From Planctomycetaceae bacterium (GTDB lineage Bacteria; Planctomycetota; Planctomycetia; Planctomycetales; Planctomycetaceae): a stretch of 64,000 bases of DNA. The notes beneath the pieces were generated by a model. That model was not told the DNA's origin, made no database searches, and saw only the letters and a list, made by a program, of their open reading frames with translations. The translations under genes and the position numbers were made by a program. The DNA lies in NCBI GenBank assembly GCA_021732975.1, contig JAKFWC010000023.1, positions 62,001 through 126,000 of the forward strand. Reading direction: 5' to 3'. Numbering within the stretch: the stretch's first letter is position 1; each line of letters begins with the position of its first letter. Positions 1 to 11,342 of the stretch are shown here, one piece after another.

Positions 1-657
1 TCCCCCGCGAGCGGCGTATTCCCACTCGGCTTCCGTGGGCAGGCGATGCCCCTTCCATTCGCAGTACGCGCGGGCGTCGTCCCAGGAAACGTGAACTACG
101 GGGTGATCCATGCGGCCGTCGAGGTTCGAGCCCGGACCTTCCGGTTGTTTCCAGCTCGCACCGCCGACGTACTTCCACACCTGATACGGCCACAGCGGAT
201 GATCTTTCCGCAGCGTCTTGGGATCAAAGCTCGAATTGAAGCAGATCGATCCCGCGACGAGGTTCTCATCGGGAATGCTGGCCACGTCGGGAACCTGCCC
301 GGCCAGATCTTCGCGAGTCACCTTCTTCTCGGCGACCGTGATGTAACCGGTCGCATCCACAAACTCTTTGAATTGCGTGTTGGTGACTTCGGTTTCATCC
401 ATCCAGAAGCCGTCGAGGGTTACGCGGTGTGCCGGTGTTTCATCGGGGAACTTGGGGGTATCCGACCCCATTGTAAACGTGCCGCCGGGAATCCAGCGCA
501 TGCCGGTCGGCGTCGGTCCCGGTTCTTTCACGATGACCGGTGCGTTGGGGTCTTGCGCATCCCCTTTTGATCCCGAAGGTAATGACGGTTCGGCCTTCGC
601 GCAACCGACGATGACAGCCAGAAGCAGCAGTCGCCATATCGGATGAGGATTGGTCAT
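1..657 (-). CDS. Formylglycine-generating enzyme / SUMF1-like domain lipoprotein (truncated by window start)
   Basis: Reverse strand from ATG at 657 reads [25 protein letters not shown] (signal peptide plus lipobox IVGC), then ...[44 protein letters not shown]... and ...[27 protein letters not shown], diagnostic of FGE/SUMF1. Open at window edge. Confidence 0.9.
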   Translation of the reverse strand, partial: MTNPHPIWRLLLLAVIVGCAKAEPSLPSGSKGDAQDPNAPVIVKEPGPTPTGMRWIPGGTFTMGSDTPKFPDETPAHRVTLDGFWMDETEVTNTQFKEFVDATGYITVAEKKVTREDLAGQVPDVASIPDENLVAGSICFNSSFDPKTLRKDHPLWPYQVWKYVGGASWKQPEGPGSNLDGRMDHPVVHVSWDDARAYCEWKGHRLPTEAEWEYAARGG

Positions 658-739
658 ACCCGTTCTCCGCGGTGAGACGAAAGCACCCCGGCTGCTCCGG
701 AGCAACCGGGGTGCGATTCTTATTATAACGTCACCGACA

Positions 740-764
740 CCGCTTGCGGTTTCGCGCCCCGCGC
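740..764 (+). repeat. ccgcttgcggtttcgcgccccgcgc repeat, intergenic copy
   Basis: Identical to 48235-48259. Confidence 0.8.
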
Positions 765-783
765 TAATCCACCGCGTGGCGAC

Positions 784-1779
784 CTACTCCGCAAACGCGG
801 CATCAAACGCGCGGGCCGACGGAGCAAAGTCGACGTTCTTGACATACTGGCACGATTCGCGCGCCCCGTGTTCGCGATCCATCCCCGAATCTTCCCATTC
901 GACCGACAGAGGTCCCTGGTACTTCGCGGCATTGAGGGCACGGATGATTTCCTCGAACTGGACGCCGCCGCGACCGACACTGCGGAAGTCCCAGCCGCGG
1001 CGCGGGTCACCGAACGACAGATGGCTGGCAAGGATGCCGCTCTTGCCGTTGAGCGTGACCTTCGCATCTTTCATGTGGACGTGATAGATGCGGTCCGAGA
1101 ACGCTCGGATGAACTCGACCGGGTCAACCCCTTGCCAAATCAAATGGCTGGGGTCGAAGTTAAAGCCGAATTCTTCACGACGATCTAACGCTTGCAGCGC
1201 CCGCTCGGTGCTGTAGATGTCGAAGGCGATTTCCGTTGGATGAACTTCCAGCGCGAACTTCACGCCGCATTCCTGGAAGACATCAAGGATGGGATTCCAG
1301 CGGTCCGCAAGGAGTTGGAACCCGGCGTCGTACATCGTCTTCGGCGTTGGCGGGAAGTCGTAAATGAGGTGCCAGACACTGCTGCCGGTGAAGCCGTTGA
1401 CGATGCCAATACCGAGTTTTTTCGCCGCGCGGGCGGTGTTCTTCATTTCTTCGGCGGCCCGCTGGTTCACGCCTTCCGGCTTGCCGTCGCCCCACACATA
1501 CGGGGGGAGAATCGTCTTGTGACGGGCGTCGATGTTGTCGAGTACCGCTTGGCCGACGAGATGGTTAGAGATCGCAAAGACCTGCAGATCGTACTTTTCG
1601 AGGAGTTCGCGCTTGCGGGCACAGTAGCCGTCATCGGACAGGGCTTTATCGACTTCAAAATGATCGCCCCAGCAGGCCAGTTCGAGGCCGTCGTAACCGA
1701 AGTCCTTGGCCTTCTTGCAGAGTTCTTCGAGCTTGAGATCGGCCCATTGACCGGTAAAGAGCGTGACGGGACGGCCCAT
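784..1779 (-). CDS. Sugar phosphate isomerase/epimerase (xylose-isomerase-like TIM barrel)
   Basis: [44 protein letters not shown]...; upstream extension of the track ORF to 2220 runs through an inverted repeat, so start at 1779 is preferred. Confidence 0.85.
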   Translation of the reverse strand: MGRPVTLFTGQWADLKLEELCKKAKDFGYDGLELACWGDHFEVDKALSDDGYCARKRELLEKYDLQVFAISNHLVGQAVLDNIDARHKTILPPYVWGDGKPEGVNQRAAEEMKNTARAAKKLGIGIVNGFTGSSVWHLIYDFPPTPKTMYDAGFQLLADRWNPILDVFQECGVKFALEVHPTEIAFDIYSTERALQALDRREEFGFNFDPSHLIWQGVDPVEFIRAFSDRIYHVHMKDAKVTLNGKSGILASHLSFGDPRRGWDFRSVGRGGVQFEEIIRALNAAKYQGPLSVEWEDSGMDREHGARESCQYVKNVDFAPSARAFDAAFAE

Positions 1780-2093
1780 CGATCGGATTCCTTGTTGTGT
1801 TGTCTGAAGAGGTGAGGCACCCAGCGCGCGGCGAGCTTTGACGGTAAAAATCCGCTTGTCGAAAGTCAAACGACCTCTTGTTCCCTTGCTCCGCGGAAGT
1901 TTCAGACTGCACGGGTGGCCCCGCTTGTCCGCAGGCGGGGTGCGCAGCACAAGAAGCCTGCGGACGATGTTCGACGAATCACGCCGGGAGTTGTTTGCAA
2001 GCGTTTCTCTGGGCTTCTTGAGCCTGCGGCTCCCGGCTTGCGGACAAGCCGGGCCACCCGATTGAGAGGTTCGCCTCGCGGACTCGGCAAACC

Positions 2094-2990
2094 CTACTGG
2101 GCGAACTTCCGTTGGCTCAACGCGTCCGGCTTCGGGAAATCCTCGGGGACTTTCTGAGTCACCGCACCCGTTGCGGCCCATTCGACGCCGCGTTGGAATG
2201 TCGTGATGAAGCCGACGCATTCCTGCGAGTAATCGCCGTGTCCGAGGGCCGTGTGAAAGACGCGACCTTTGCCGAACTTCACCGCCATCAGCATTGGTTC
2301 GTGACGACCGGTCCCGCCCTGTTTCGGGTCAGCATACGCCGTCGCGAGAATCTGCATGTTCGCGGCAGGGCCACGGAGTTTGTCGTACAACTCATCTTTC
2401 ACATGCAGCCATTCGCGAGGAAGCCCCTTGGTGATGGGATGCTCGGCGTCACGGGTCACAACGGCAAAATCATGTTGGGAGCCGTGATTTCCACCTGCCC
2501 CTTTGGATTCATCGCGAACCACAGTGCCGTCGTCTTTCAGATAAACATACGGCCCGCTCTTTTCATTCCGGCCGCCCCAGCCGCCGAGGCCGATCATTTC
2601 GTTGTACTCCGGCCATTCCGGGAACGAGTTGTCGGCGGCATGGACGACCACAAACCCGCCGCCGCTTTTCACGAAGTCGGCAAACGCTTTCTGCGTTTCC
2701 GCGGGCCAGGCTGTGCCGTTGTAGTTGGAAACGACCACCGCGTATTTCGCGAAGTCCGGCTTGAAGTCGGGATCGGCCCCCTTCGGTGCGGTGGTGGCAA
2801 TATCGACGGTGAAAAGCCCAGTCTCTTCGAGATACTTCTTCATCATCTGCGTCGTCTTCGGCCAGACGCCGTGGTTGTTCTGGCCATCGACAATCAGCAC
2901 GGCTTTCTTGTCCGCCGCGGTGGCATTGAAGGTCGTCGTGGCGATGAGACCCAGAAAGAGAAACGTCCAACCGAACGAGGCGCGTCGCAT
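2094..2990 (-). CDS. ThuA-like domain protein, secreted
   Basis: [60 protein letters not shown]...[17 protein letters not shown]...; signal peptide. Confidence 0.85.
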   Translation of the reverse strand: MRRASFGWTFLFLGLIATTTFNATAADKKAVLIVDGQNNHGVWPKTTQMMKKYLEETGLFTVDIATTAPKGADPDFKPDFAKYAVVVSNYNGTAWPAETQKAFADFVKSGGGFVVVHAADNSFPEWPEYNEMIGLGGWGGRNEKSGPYVYLKDDGTVVRDESKGAGGNHGSQHDFAVVTRDAEHPITKGLPREWLHVKDELYDKLRGPAANMQILATAYADPKQGGTGRHEPMLMAVKFGKGRVFHTALGHGDYSQECVGFITTFQRGVEWAATGAVTQKVPEDFPKPDALSQRKFAQ

Positions 2991-3095
2991 GCTGTGTGCT
3001 CCCGAAAGTGTCGATCCGAATGGAAGCGACACTATACCGCCGCATTGCAGGCTGCCCAATGATGGACGGAATTGGTACTTTTGAATACGTGTTGG

Positions 3096-3410
3096 TTAAG
3101 AGCCCAGTCCGTTGCTGGAAATGCCAAGTCGCTTTTGAAGGAACATGAACTGAGCTGTGTTGTTCCGCTCCAATAGTGAAACATTATACTCGGCCCACAT
3201 CGCTGGCGCTAGCATCGCCATTCCGACATCGTAGACCGGGTTCGGTGCGTATCGGATCAACAAATATTCGACCGATCCGGCCGTTAGGAAGTACACCGCA
3301 AGGATCGGTATCGCTGCAATCCACATCCAGCGTCGTTTCCACGTCCACGGCGCGAACCAGCGTACGCTCGGCGGCAATTCTTCGACAGTCGCGGAAGTGA
3401 TCTCCATCAC
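3096..3410 (-). CDS. Hypothetical small membrane protein
   Basis: 104-aa ORF with one hydrophobic segment (WMWIAAIPILAVYFLTAGSVEYLLI). Confidence 0.4.
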   Translation of the reverse strand: MMEITSATVEELPPSVRWFAPWTWKRRWMWIAAIPILAVYFLTAGSVEYLLIRYAPNPVYDVGMAMLAPAMWAEYNVSLLERNNTAQFMFLQKRLGISSNGLGS

Positions 3411-3729
3411 ATCACGGTATGCGGAAGCAGCGGAGAGAGCAATTCTTTTTGATCGCTAGATGAACCGTCCGCAAAGCGGCAAGCGTGGGATGTTGCCTTT
3501 CCGGCACAGTGCTTGCTTTGGATGTTGCCGAAACACCACACAACGGCAGGATCGGTCGCTCGGATTACATAGACTTGTCGGGTTGCGGGGTTTTGCGCCA
3601 TCACAACCGCTGGCAATTTGAAGCGAATCAGCAACCAAGCAGGCTCAGACGACGCCGTAAGGCCACCATGAGTTAGATTTCGTCACCGGGAATTGTCAAT
3701 TTCACATCGGGTGCTGTGTCAGTTTTGCA

Positions 3730-5157
3730 ATGGCTCGTTGGTACGGTTTATCCATGTGCCTCAATCCGCAAAGACTGCGACGTTGGACATCGACGGCGAT
3801 GCTCGCCTTGGTGGGCCTGGCGGTGTTTCCGGCACTACCCACCCTCTTTGCGCAACCGCCACAGCTCGCTCGGGTGACGGAAGCGGCCCCCTTGCCCGCC
3901 GGGCCGCCGGTCGCTCACTTCAATCTGCACCTCGTGGTGACGGAAGAGTGGCTGAACCGGGTGATTGCTCGAAACGACGTGACGCCCGGCGTGGTGGATG
4001 ACTGTATCCTCGGTGCGAAAGTTGATGGTCAGCAGATCACGAATTCCCAGTTGCGACTCGACATCCGGCCATCCCCGAACCAAATCGCCGCAACATTCGT
4101 ACTGGACGGAAACGTTTGTACGGAAACGCGGGGCCAGACCGAACAGGCGACAATTTTCTCCCGCGGTCGACAACGTTTTGAGGCCCGGAAAGACATCTTC
4201 TTCGACGGGACATCGTTTTCCACCCGGCACGCTGTGGTCAGTGTTCGCGCTCAGAACGAGAATCTGGGGGCGTCGACACGGTTCGATGGCACACCACTCC
4301 AGCCGTTGGTTTCCCAGTTTGTGCTGCAGGCCGCGGAACAACGTCGGCCGGCGGCGGAGGAAATCGCCCGCAACAAAGTCGCCGACCGGATCTATCCGCG
4401 ATTTGATCAGGACATTGACGACCAGTTGGCCAGCGCGAATCAGCAACTGGAAAACGTCGTACGGAAGCGGCTGAACGACCTCGGCATGATGCCTTCTGCG
4501 CAGCGCTGTCAATCTACGGATAAGGAACTCCACTACTCCGCCCGTGTTGCTGCGGAAGCCGACCCTTTCGAGATCGTGTCGCCGTCGTCGCCGCTGCTGG
4601 GAGCGCACGGCTTCCGGCTGTATGTTCATTCGTCGTTGTTCGATGCCGCGGCATTGAAGGCGGGTCTGGCAGGTCTGAACACTTCCGACAAGCAGCTTGG
4701 TCGCATGCTGAAACGGTTCGGTTTGCCTTCCGACGGGGATGATTCAAAAACTGGGGGGGTTGAAACCGCGATTGAGTTTGACAGCCGCCGCCCGTTGACG
4801 GTCATCTTCGACAACAACGAAATGGTGATCGAAATCCGGGCCAAGCTACGACCGGCCGGGCAGTCGCTGTTGCCGCCGTTGACGTTATCGATTCCTTTCC
4901 GAATCGTCGAACAGGACGGGCAGCGGTTGTTGCGTCCGGGACAGGTGGGTGTTGCGGCACGCTCCGAGGATGGCAACCAGCCCGCAGTGTTGCCGCCCGC
5001 TGCCGAGACACTGATCAGGCAGGCGATTGCCTCCAGCCTGCAAGACATCCCGCTGCCTGCGACCATTCCGCAGTCAGCCTGGCTCCCCGACAAAACGCCG
5101 CCGAAGTTCACCAGCCTGCGTTTCCGCGATGGCTGGATGGCGATTGGGTGGGACTAG
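3730..5157 (+). CDS. Hypothetical secreted protein
   Basis: 475-aa ORF with N-terminal hydrophobic segment; start could be 3754 (MCLNPQRLRRW). Confidence 0.7.
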   Translation: MARWYGLSMCLNPQRLRRWTSTAMLALVGLAVFPALPTLFAQPPQLARVTEAAPLPAGPPVAHFNLHLVVTEEWLNRVIARNDVTPGVVDDCILGAKVDGQQITNSQLRLDIRPSPNQIAATFVLDGNVCTETRGQTEQATIFSRGRQRFEARKDIFFDGTSFSTRHAVVSVRAQNENLGASTRFDGTPLQPLVSQFVLQAAEQRRPAAEEIARNKVADRIYPRFDQDIDDQLASANQQLENVVRKRLNDLGMMPSAQRCQSTDKELHYSARVAAEADPFEIVSPSSPLLGAHGFRLYVHSSLFDAAALKAGLAGLNTSDKQLGRMLKRFGLPSDGDDSKTGGVETAIEFDSRRPLTVIFDNNEMVIEIRAKLRPAGQSLLPPLTLSIPFRIVEQDGQRLLRPGQVGVAARSEDGNQPAVLPPAAETLIRQAIASSLQDIPLPATIPQSAWLPDKTPPKFTSLRFRDGWMAIGWD

Positions 5158-5168
5158 CTTCCCGAGAG

Positions 5169-5196
5169 TTGAAATTTGCGGGGAGATTGCTAGACT
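5169..5196 (+). promoter_or_regulatory. Candidate sigma70-type promoter upstream of rpsO
   Basis: TTGAAA (5169-5174), 16-nt spacer, TAGACT (5191-5196), about 125 nt upstream of rpsO ATG. Confidence 0.35.
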
Positions 5197-5321
5197 CTGT
5201 CCTTGGACAAAACGGAAAAGGTGTACTGGCGGATGGTACGGGAGTCCGGTCGTCGCCCATCGGCGTCGGCAGAAATCTCGCAAGTCATTGTCTACCAGCC
5301 AGTTGAGGACATGGGTTAGCG

Positions 5322-5591
5322 ATGTCGATTACGAAAGAGCGCAAGACCGAGTTGATCCGCGAGTATCAGCGCGGCGAGGCCGACACCGGTTCGGCTGAAG
5401 TGCAGATTGCCGTCCTGTCGCAGCGGATCACTCAATTGACGGACCATTTGAAGGGTCATGTCAAGGATCACGCGGGACGCCGGGGGCTGCTCATGCTTGT
5501 GAGCAAGCGCCGTCGGCTGCTGGACTATCTCAAGAACAGCACGCCGCCGCGGTACTTTGCGGTGATCGAAAAGGTCGGTCTCCGAAAGTAA
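5322..5591 (+). CDS. rpsO: 30S ribosomal protein S15
   Basis: [71 protein letters not shown]. Confidence 0.98.
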   Translation: MSITKERKTELIREYQRGEADTGSAEVQIAVLSQRITQLTDHLKGHVKDHAGRRGLLMLVSKRRRLLDYLKNSTPPRYFAVIEKVGLRK

Positions 5592-5803
5592 TCGATCATA
5601 TCCCTTGTCTTGTGGGAGGCCCCGCTGCACGACCAACTGAGAGCCGAATTGCTCGACAGTGGTTCGCGTGGTGAGTGGGCCTCTTTGGTCTTTTCCGGCG
5701 GGTCCGCGATCGCGGAATCAGGAATGGCCAGTTCGGGTCGTCATCGGGACGCCCCTTGCGAAGAGGCCCGCCGAAACATCATCTCCTTCGAGGAAATTAA
5801 ACA

Positions 5804-7936
5804 GTGAAAGTGACTTTGCAACGGGAATTTGCCGGTCGGACGTTGACTCTGACCACGGGCGAAATGGCCAAGCAGGCGGCGGGTGCCGTCTCGATTCAGT
5901 TCGGTGAAACCGTCGTCTTCGTGGCCGCTCAGAACGGCCCCTCTCGCCCCGGCACCGACTTCTTCCCACTCACTTGCGACTATCGTGAGCGGGCTGCCTC
6001 GGCCGGTAAATTTCCCGGCGGCTTCATCAAGCGCGAAGGCCGTCCGACGACTCGCGAAATCCTGACCTCCCGATTGACGGACCGCCCCATCCGCCCGCTC
6101 TTCCCGGAATCGTACATCGAAGAAGTGCAGGTGATGTCGAACGTCCTGGCTTGCGATCAGGAAAACGATCCGGATGTCCTGTCGATCATCGGTGCCAGCG
6201 CCGCCCTGTGCCTTGCCCCAGTGCCGTTCCAGGGGCCGATCGGTGCCGTCCGCGTCGGTATGGTCGATGGTGAATTCAAGCTCCTGCCGACCAAGACCGA
6301 CCTCGAGAAGAGCACGCTCGATCTCATCGTTGCCGGAAACCGGGCATCGGTGTTGATGATCGAAGGCTTCGGCCAGCAGTTGCCCGAAGACGTGATGGGT
6401 GACGCGATCATGTTCGCCCATCGTGCCATCGTCGAACTCTGCGACATGCAACTGGAGTTTCTGAAGCAAGCGGGTGTGGAACGTCTCGTGCCAGCGGCAG
6501 CGACTCCAAACCCGTTCGATGCCGTGCTGCGTGACAAAGCCTACGGCAAGTTGCGCGACGCCAAGCAATCGGGTGTGAAGGCCGAACGGAGTGCCGGGAC
6601 CAAGACCGTCAAAACGGCGCTGGTCGAAGAGTTCTTCCCCGAGGGTGGCGAGCCAACCGCGATCGGCACGAAGGAACAATTCGGCGCCGCGTTCTATGCG
6701 ATGGAATCGAAGGTTATTCGCGATCTGATCCTCGAAGGCAAACGCCTCGATGGCCGCACCCCCGGCGATCTCCGTGCGGTCTCCTGCTCGGCTGGCGTCC
6801 TGCCGCTGGTTCACGGCTCGGCACTCTTCACTCGTGGCGAAACGCAATCGCTGGCGACCGTTGTTCTCGGCACCGTCCGCGATGTGCAGCATGTTGATGG
6901 GCCATTCATCGAGTACGACAAGCGGTTCATGCTCGATTACAATTTCCCATCGTATTCCGTCGGAGAATGCCGTCCGATTCGTGGCCCTGGTCGTCGCGAA
7001 ATCGGTCACGGGGCGCTGGCCGAACGGTCGGTCCAATGGGTGTTGCCGCCGGAAGAAAAGTTCCCGTACACACTGCGGGTGATCTCGGACATCATGGAAT
7101 CGAACGGCAGCAGTTCGATGGCTTCCGTGTGTAGTGCGACCCTCGCCTTGATGGACGCTGGCGTGCCGATCACGCAACCGGTTGCGGGCATTTCGATCGG
7201 TCTCGTCAAAGACGGCGACCGGTTCACCCTGCTCACCGATATCATGGGCGACGAAGACCACTTCGGCGACATGGATTTCAAGGTCGCCGGCACGCAAAAA
7301 GGTGTCACCGGGATTCAGCTCGACCTGAAGATCGACGGCATCAACGAAGAGATCATCCGCAAGACGCTCGAACAGGCCCGCGGAGCCCGTATCGAGCTGC
7401 TGAAGACGATGCTCACCGCGATTCGTCGGCCGCGTTCCGACATCGCCGCTTCCGCCCCGCGGTTGCTCCGGACGAAGATCGATCCGTCGAAGATCGGTCT
7501 CCTGATCGGTCCCGGCGGCAAAAACATCCGGGCGATCCAGGAAGACACCGGTACCACGATCGATATTCAGGACGACGGCACGGTCGTCATCGCCTGTCCG
7601 AACGCCGCCGGGGCACAGGACGCGTTGGCCCGTGTCGAAGCGATTGCCGAAGAAATCAAGGTCGGCCGGATCTACAACGGGACCGTCAACTCGATCAAGG
7701 ATTTCGGCGTGTTCGTCGAAATCGCGCCGGGCAAAGACGGTCTGTGCCACATCAGCGAACTTGCGGAAGGCTTCGTCAAGCAGATTGAAGAAGTCTGCAA
7801 GCTGGGCGACAAGATTCCGGTGAAGGTGATTGCGGTCGACGATCAGAACCGCGTCAAGCTGTCGCGCCGTGCGGCCTTGGCCGATCTGGCCGCCGCGAAT
7901 AACCCGCCGCCCGCCGAGGAAGCTCCGGCGAACTAA
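5804..7936 (+). CDS. pnp: Polyribonucleotide nucleotidyltransferase (PNPase) with KH and S1 domains
   Basis: [21 protein letters not shown]...[28 protein letters not shown]...[16 protein letters not shown]...[20 protein letters not shown]; adjacent to rpsO. Confidence 0.98.
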   Translation: MKVTLQREFAGRTLTLTTGEMAKQAAGAVSIQFGETVVFVAAQNGPSRPGTDFFPLTCDYRERAASAGKFPGGFIKREGRPTTREILTSRLTDRPIRPLFPESYIEEVQVMSNVLACDQENDPDVLSIIGASAALCLAPVPFQGPIGAVRVGMVDGEFKLLPTKTDLEKSTLDLIVAGNRASVLMIEGFGQQLPEDVMGDAIMFAHRAIVELCDMQLEFLKQAGVERLVPAAATPNPFDAVLRDKAYGKLRDAKQSGVKAERSAGTKTVKTALVEEFFPEGGEPTAIGTKEQFGAAFYAMESKVIRDLILEGKRLDGRTPGDLRAVSCSAGVLPLVHGSALFTRGETQSLATVVLGTVRDVQHVDGPFIEYDKRFMLDYNFPSYSVGECRPIRGPGRREIGHGALAERSVQWVLPPEEKFPYTLRVISDIMESNGSSSMASVCSATLALMDAGVPITQPVAGISIGLVKDGDRFTLLTDIMGDEDHFGDMDFKVAGTQKGVTGIQLDLKIDGINEEIIRKTLEQARGARIELLKTMLTAIRRPRSDIAASAPRLLRTKIDPSKIGLLIGPGGKNIRAIQEDTGTTIDIQDDGTVVIACPNAAGAQDALARVEAIAEEIKVGRIYNGTVNSIKDFGVFVEIAPGKDGLCHISELAEGFVKQIEEVCKLGDKIPVKVIAVDDQNRVKLSRRAALADLAAANNPPPAEEAPAN

Positions 7937-7942
7937 TTCGTA

Positions 7943-8061
7943 CCCAGTCCGAAGCGCGAGCGACGGACGAATCGAGTTGATGAACGAGAATGATGATGGA
8001 TGAGATCGCTCATCCATCATCATTTTTGCATCCGGGTCCGTCGCTGGTGCTCCGGGCTGTG
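7943..8061. repeat. SGR-family palindromic element, copy 1
   Basis: cccagtccgaagcgcgagcgacggac ... gtccgtcgctggtgctccgggctgtg; arms enclose the pnp terminator. Confidence 0.85.
7989..8027 (+). terminator. Rho-independent terminator downstream of pnp
   Basis: aatgatgatggatgag-atcg-ctcatccatcatcatt, 16-bp perfect stem with 4-nt loop, followed by ttt. Confidence 0.75.
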
Positions 8062-8092
8062 ACGGATGACGTTCTCTACGTGGGAATCTCCC

Positions 8093-8815
8093 ATGGCCGA
8101 TGAATTGCCAATCGCGTCCGGTGATGCGGAACATTGGCGTACCCAATACAACGAGATCGCGGCGTCGGCCGGCCGGTTGGCCCATGAGGTCCGCAATCCC
8201 CTTTCAACAATCGGCTTGAACCTCGAACTGATCGAAGAGGAACTGCGCGAGAGCGACGCCGTTCGTGACCGGCGCATGCATAAGAAGGTGCAGACGCTCC
8301 AGCGCGAATGCCAGCATCTCAATCTGATCGTGGAAAACTTTCTGCAGTTTGTCCGCACGGGCGCTGCCGACCGTGTGTCCATGATTTTGAACGAACCGGT
8401 CGGCGAGTTCATCGAGATCTTCCGCCCTGTCGCCGCGGCACAACACGTGGAACTCGTCCCGCATCTGGCGGCTCAATTGTCTCCGGTGCTGCTCGATGGG
8501 CGAATGTTTCGCCAGGTGCTGTTCAACCTCTGCCAGAATGCCTTGCACGCCATGCCCGATGGTGGCCAACTGGAACTGTTGACCTACGAACGCAGCGGTG
8601 AGGTCGTACTTGAGATCATCGACACCGGGAAAGGGATGGACGAACGGACGCAATCGCGGATGTTTGACCCATTCTTCACCACCCGGGACGACGGAACGGG
8701 ATTGGGGCTTGCGACCGTGCAACGGATCGTGATGACTCACGAAGGAAAAATCGAATGTGAATCCGCCCTGAACCGCGGCACCCGGTTTCGGATTCGGTTG
8801 CCCGTGGCTCCCTGA
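8093..8815 (+). CDS. Soluble sensor histidine kinase (HisKA + HATPase_c)
   Basis: RLAHEVRNPLSTIGLNLELIEEEL, VLFNLCQNALHAMPDGG, IIDTGKGMDERTQSRMFDPFFTTRDDGTGLGLATVQRIV; no TM segment. Confidence 0.9.
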   Translation: MADELPIASGDAEHWRTQYNEIAASAGRLAHEVRNPLSTIGLNLELIEEELRESDAVRDRRMHKKVQTLQRECQHLNLIVENFLQFVRTGAADRVSMILNEPVGEFIEIFRPVAAAQHVELVPHLAAQLSPVLLDGRMFRQVLFNLCQNALHAMPDGGQLELLTYERSGEVVLEIIDTGKGMDERTQSRMFDPFFTTRDDGTGLGLATVQRIVMTHEGKIECESALNRGTRFRIRLPVAP

Positions 8816-8938
8816 CGGTCGCGGCTCGGAAAAGTGCCTGCATTGCCACCGCGTGCAATCTCGGGTTATGACCGATACACTGGAAGCGTACATCCTGCGC
8901 CCCGCGGCCGTTGCTTCCTGACATCACAAGATCGCCCG

Positions 8939-10351
8939 ATGACGGCGCACGAGAACTCCACCACCGATCTCGCGAACATCAAGATTCGCGTTTTGATCGT
9001 CGATGACGATGAAGCCCATGCCCAGGCGGTTGCTGAGGCATTGGTCCGCGTCGGATACGAATGCGTCGAGGCGAATTCCGGCAAACGGGCCGAGGCGCTC
9101 ATCGAATCTGAGAATTTCGACGTGATCGTGACCGATCTGGTCATGGAAGATGTCGATGGCATGGAGATTCTGCGGAAAGCCAAGGAAGAACTTCCCGAGG
9201 CGGAAGTCATCCTGCTGACCGGGCATGCGTCAGTGAAATCGGCCCTCGCCGCGGGACAACTCGGGGCGCACAACCTGCTCACCAAACCGGTCGACATTCA
9301 GGAGTTGCGTGTCGCCGTCGAGAAGGCCTCCATGCGGGTCCGGCTACTGCGGAAAAATCTCGAACTCAGTCGCCGACTGGATGAGAAATTTGGCTTTGAA
9401 GGCGTGATCGGTAATAGTCCGGCCATGCAACGGGTGATCGATAAACTCCGGAATGTCGCTCCCACGGACAGCACGGTTCTGATTCAAGGCGAAAGTGGCA
9501 CCGGCAAAGAAATTGTTGCGCGGGCACTGCATCAGAACAGCGAGCGGAAGAACAAACCGTTCGTACCGCTGAACATCGCGGCCCTGCCGGAAAGCACGCT
9601 GGAAAGCGAACTCTTCGGCCACGAAGCCGGTGCGTTTACCGGAGCCGCAACCAAACGAATCGGCAAGTTCGAGTACGCCAACGGCGGGACGCTGTTCCTC
9701 GATGAAGTCGGCGAAATGCCGATGTCCACTCAGGTGAAACTGTTGCGAGTTCTGGAAGAACGCAAGATCACCCGCCTCGGTAGCAATGACGAACTGGAGA
9801 TCAACGTCCGTCTCGTCGCCGCAACGAACGCCGAGTTGCAGGAATTGGTCAAGAAAGGAAGTTTCCGCAAGGATCTTTACTACCGCATCTCTGTTGTGTC
9901 GATTTTCCTGCCCCCGCTTACTGAACGCCGCGGTGATATCCCGTTGCTGATCGAACACTTTCTGAAGCAGGTGGCGGGATCGCGTAAACGACCGCTGCCG
10001 ACGGTCACGAAGCCTGTGCAGCAAGCGCTGATGGCCTACTCCTGGCCGGGAAACATTCGCGAACTGCGGAACGTGGTCGAAAGCATGGTGGTACAGGACA
10101 CCGACGGCCGGTTGGAGCTCGACGATCTGCCCCCGGAAATCGCCCCGCTGGGACAAGCGCACGACGGAGCCGCCGGCGATGGCATCAGCTTGGGGGCCGA
10201 TGGACTGATCGGCCGTCCGTTAACGGATGTCGAAAAGTTTTACATTCAACGAACGCTGGAACTGACCGCGGGGAAACGGGATGAAGCCGCCAAACTCCTC
10301 GGCATCGGCGAACGGACGTTGTATCGCAAGATTAAAGAGTTTGATCTGTAA
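8939..10351 (+). CDS. Sigma54-dependent response regulator (NtrC family)
   Basis: Receiver [23 protein letters not shown]+ [29 protein letters not shown]-terminal Fis-type [26 protein letters not shown]. Confidence 0.95.
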   Translation: MTAHENSTTDLANIKIRVLIVDDDEAHAQAVAEALVRVGYECVEANSGKRAEALIESENFDVIVTDLVMEDVDGMEILRKAKEELPEAEVILLTGHASVKSALAAGQLGAHNLLTKPVDIQELRVAVEKASMRVRLLRKNLELSRRLDEKFGFEGVIGNSPAMQRVIDKLRNVAPTDSTVLIQGESGTGKEIVARALHQNSERKNKPFVPLNIAALPESTLESELFGHEAGAFTGAATKRIGKFEYANGGTLFLDEVGEMPMSTQVKLLRVLEERKITRLGSNDELEINVRLVAATNAELQELVKKGSFRKDLYYRISVVSIFLPPLTERRGDIPLLIEHFLKQVAGSRKRPLPTVTKPVQQALMAYSWPGNIRELRNVVESMVVQDTDGRLELDDLPPEIAPLGQAHDGAAGDGISLGADGLIGRPLTDVEKFYIQRTLELTAGKRDEAAKLLGIGERTLYRKIKEFDL

Positions 10352-10361
10352 TTGACTTTAA

Positions 10362-10426
10362 CCAGCCCGAAGCGCCAGCGCCGGGTTCCTCGTTCAAATG
10401 CACCCGGCGCTAGTGCTTCGGGTTGG
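10362..10426. repeat. SGR-family palindromic element, copy 2
   Basis: ccagcccgaagcgccagcgccgggt ... acccggcgctagtgcttcgggttgg. Confidence 0.85.
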
Positions 10427-10447
10427 TAAGTTCAAAGGCTTTCACGG

Positions 10448-11230
10448 ATGACCGCCGCACGGGATGAGTTTACGGTTGAGGAAGTCGCGGCGTTTCAGCG
10501 CGACGGGTTCGTCATTGCCCGCGGGTTGACCGACAACGAGACGCTTGCGCGCATGCGGGCTGCCACGGAAGACGGGTTGCGACGCGACATCGCCCCGGTG
10601 GAGTATGAGGCCGATCTGCAATACCCCGGCGCGCCGACCTCGAAAGAAGTCGCCGGGGGACGCACCATTCGCCGATTGAAGCAGGCCGCGAGCCGCGGGC
10701 CGGTGTTTCTCGAATGGATGACGCAACCGATAATCCTGCGGCGTTTGCAGCAATTGCTCGGACCGAAGGTGGTTTGCCCGCTCGCACATCACAACTGCAT
10801 CATGACCAAGCAACCGGAGTTCAGCAGCGACACTGGCTGGCATCAAGATATCCGCTACTGGTCGTTTCAACGGCCGGAACTGATCAACGCATGGATTGCG
10901 CTGGGGGAAGAGCGCACGGAGAACGGTGGCCTGTTCGTCATTCCCGGCTCGCACCGGATGAATTTTTCATCGCACCAGTTCGACGAGGCCAAATTCTACC
11001 GCAGCGATCTGCCGGAAAATCAGGCGCAGATCGCCACCAAGGTCGCGGTCGAGTTGCTTCCCGGCGATGTCCTTTTCTTCCATTGCCTCACCTTGCACGC
11101 CGCCACGCGGAATTTCACCACGGCTCCCAAATGGTCGGTGGTCTTTACCTTCCGCCCGGCCGATAACACTCCGATGGCCGGCACGCGCTCCGCGCAATCC
11201 CCCGAACTCCTGCTCACCCCCGGCATATGA
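10448..11230 (+). CDS. Phytanoyl-CoA dioxygenase family protein
   Basis: FQRDGFVIARGLTDNETLARMR ... TGWHQDIRYWSFQRPELINAWIALGEERTENGGLFVIPGSHRM ... PGDVLFFHCLTLHAA. Confidence 0.9.
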   Translation: MTAARDEFTVEEVAAFQRDGFVIARGLTDNETLARMRAATEDGLRRDIAPVEYEADLQYPGAPTSKEVAGGRTIRRLKQAASRGPVFLEWMTQPIILRRLQQLLGPKVVCPLAHHNCIMTKQPEFSSDTGWHQDIRYWSFQRPELINAWIALGEERTENGGLFVIPGSHRMNFSSHQFDEAKFYRSDLPENQAQIATKVAVELLPGDVLFFHCLTLHAATRNFTTAPKWSVVFTFRPADNTPMAGTRSAQSPELLLTPGI

Positions 11231-11234
11231 AACC

Positions 11235-11309
11235 TTCGCAGCCCGGAGCGCCAGCGACGGATGGCCTGGAGTCAAAAATTCGTCCGTCGCTGGCGCTCCG
11301 GGCTGCGAA
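11235..11309. repeat. SGR-family palindromic element, copy 3
   Basis: Perfect 27-nt arms ttcgcagcccggagcgccagcgacgga / tccgtcgctggcgctccgggctgcgaa. Confidence 0.9.
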
Positions 11310-11342
11310 AGATGTGGTCCTTTTCATTGAAATTCAACCATC

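Noticed and set aside
5741-8185. 814-aa ORF antisense to pnp
   Set aside because: Shadow frame of a high-GC conserved gene; Arg/Asp/His-rich translation with no recognisable domain, while the plus strand is clearly PNPase.
8809-8924. tccctgacggtcgcggctcgg ... gcggccgttgcttcctgac as a repeat pair around the kinase stop
   Set aside because: Similarity to 42081-42100 is real for about 20 nt, but the partner arm is weak; not enough to call an element with confidence.
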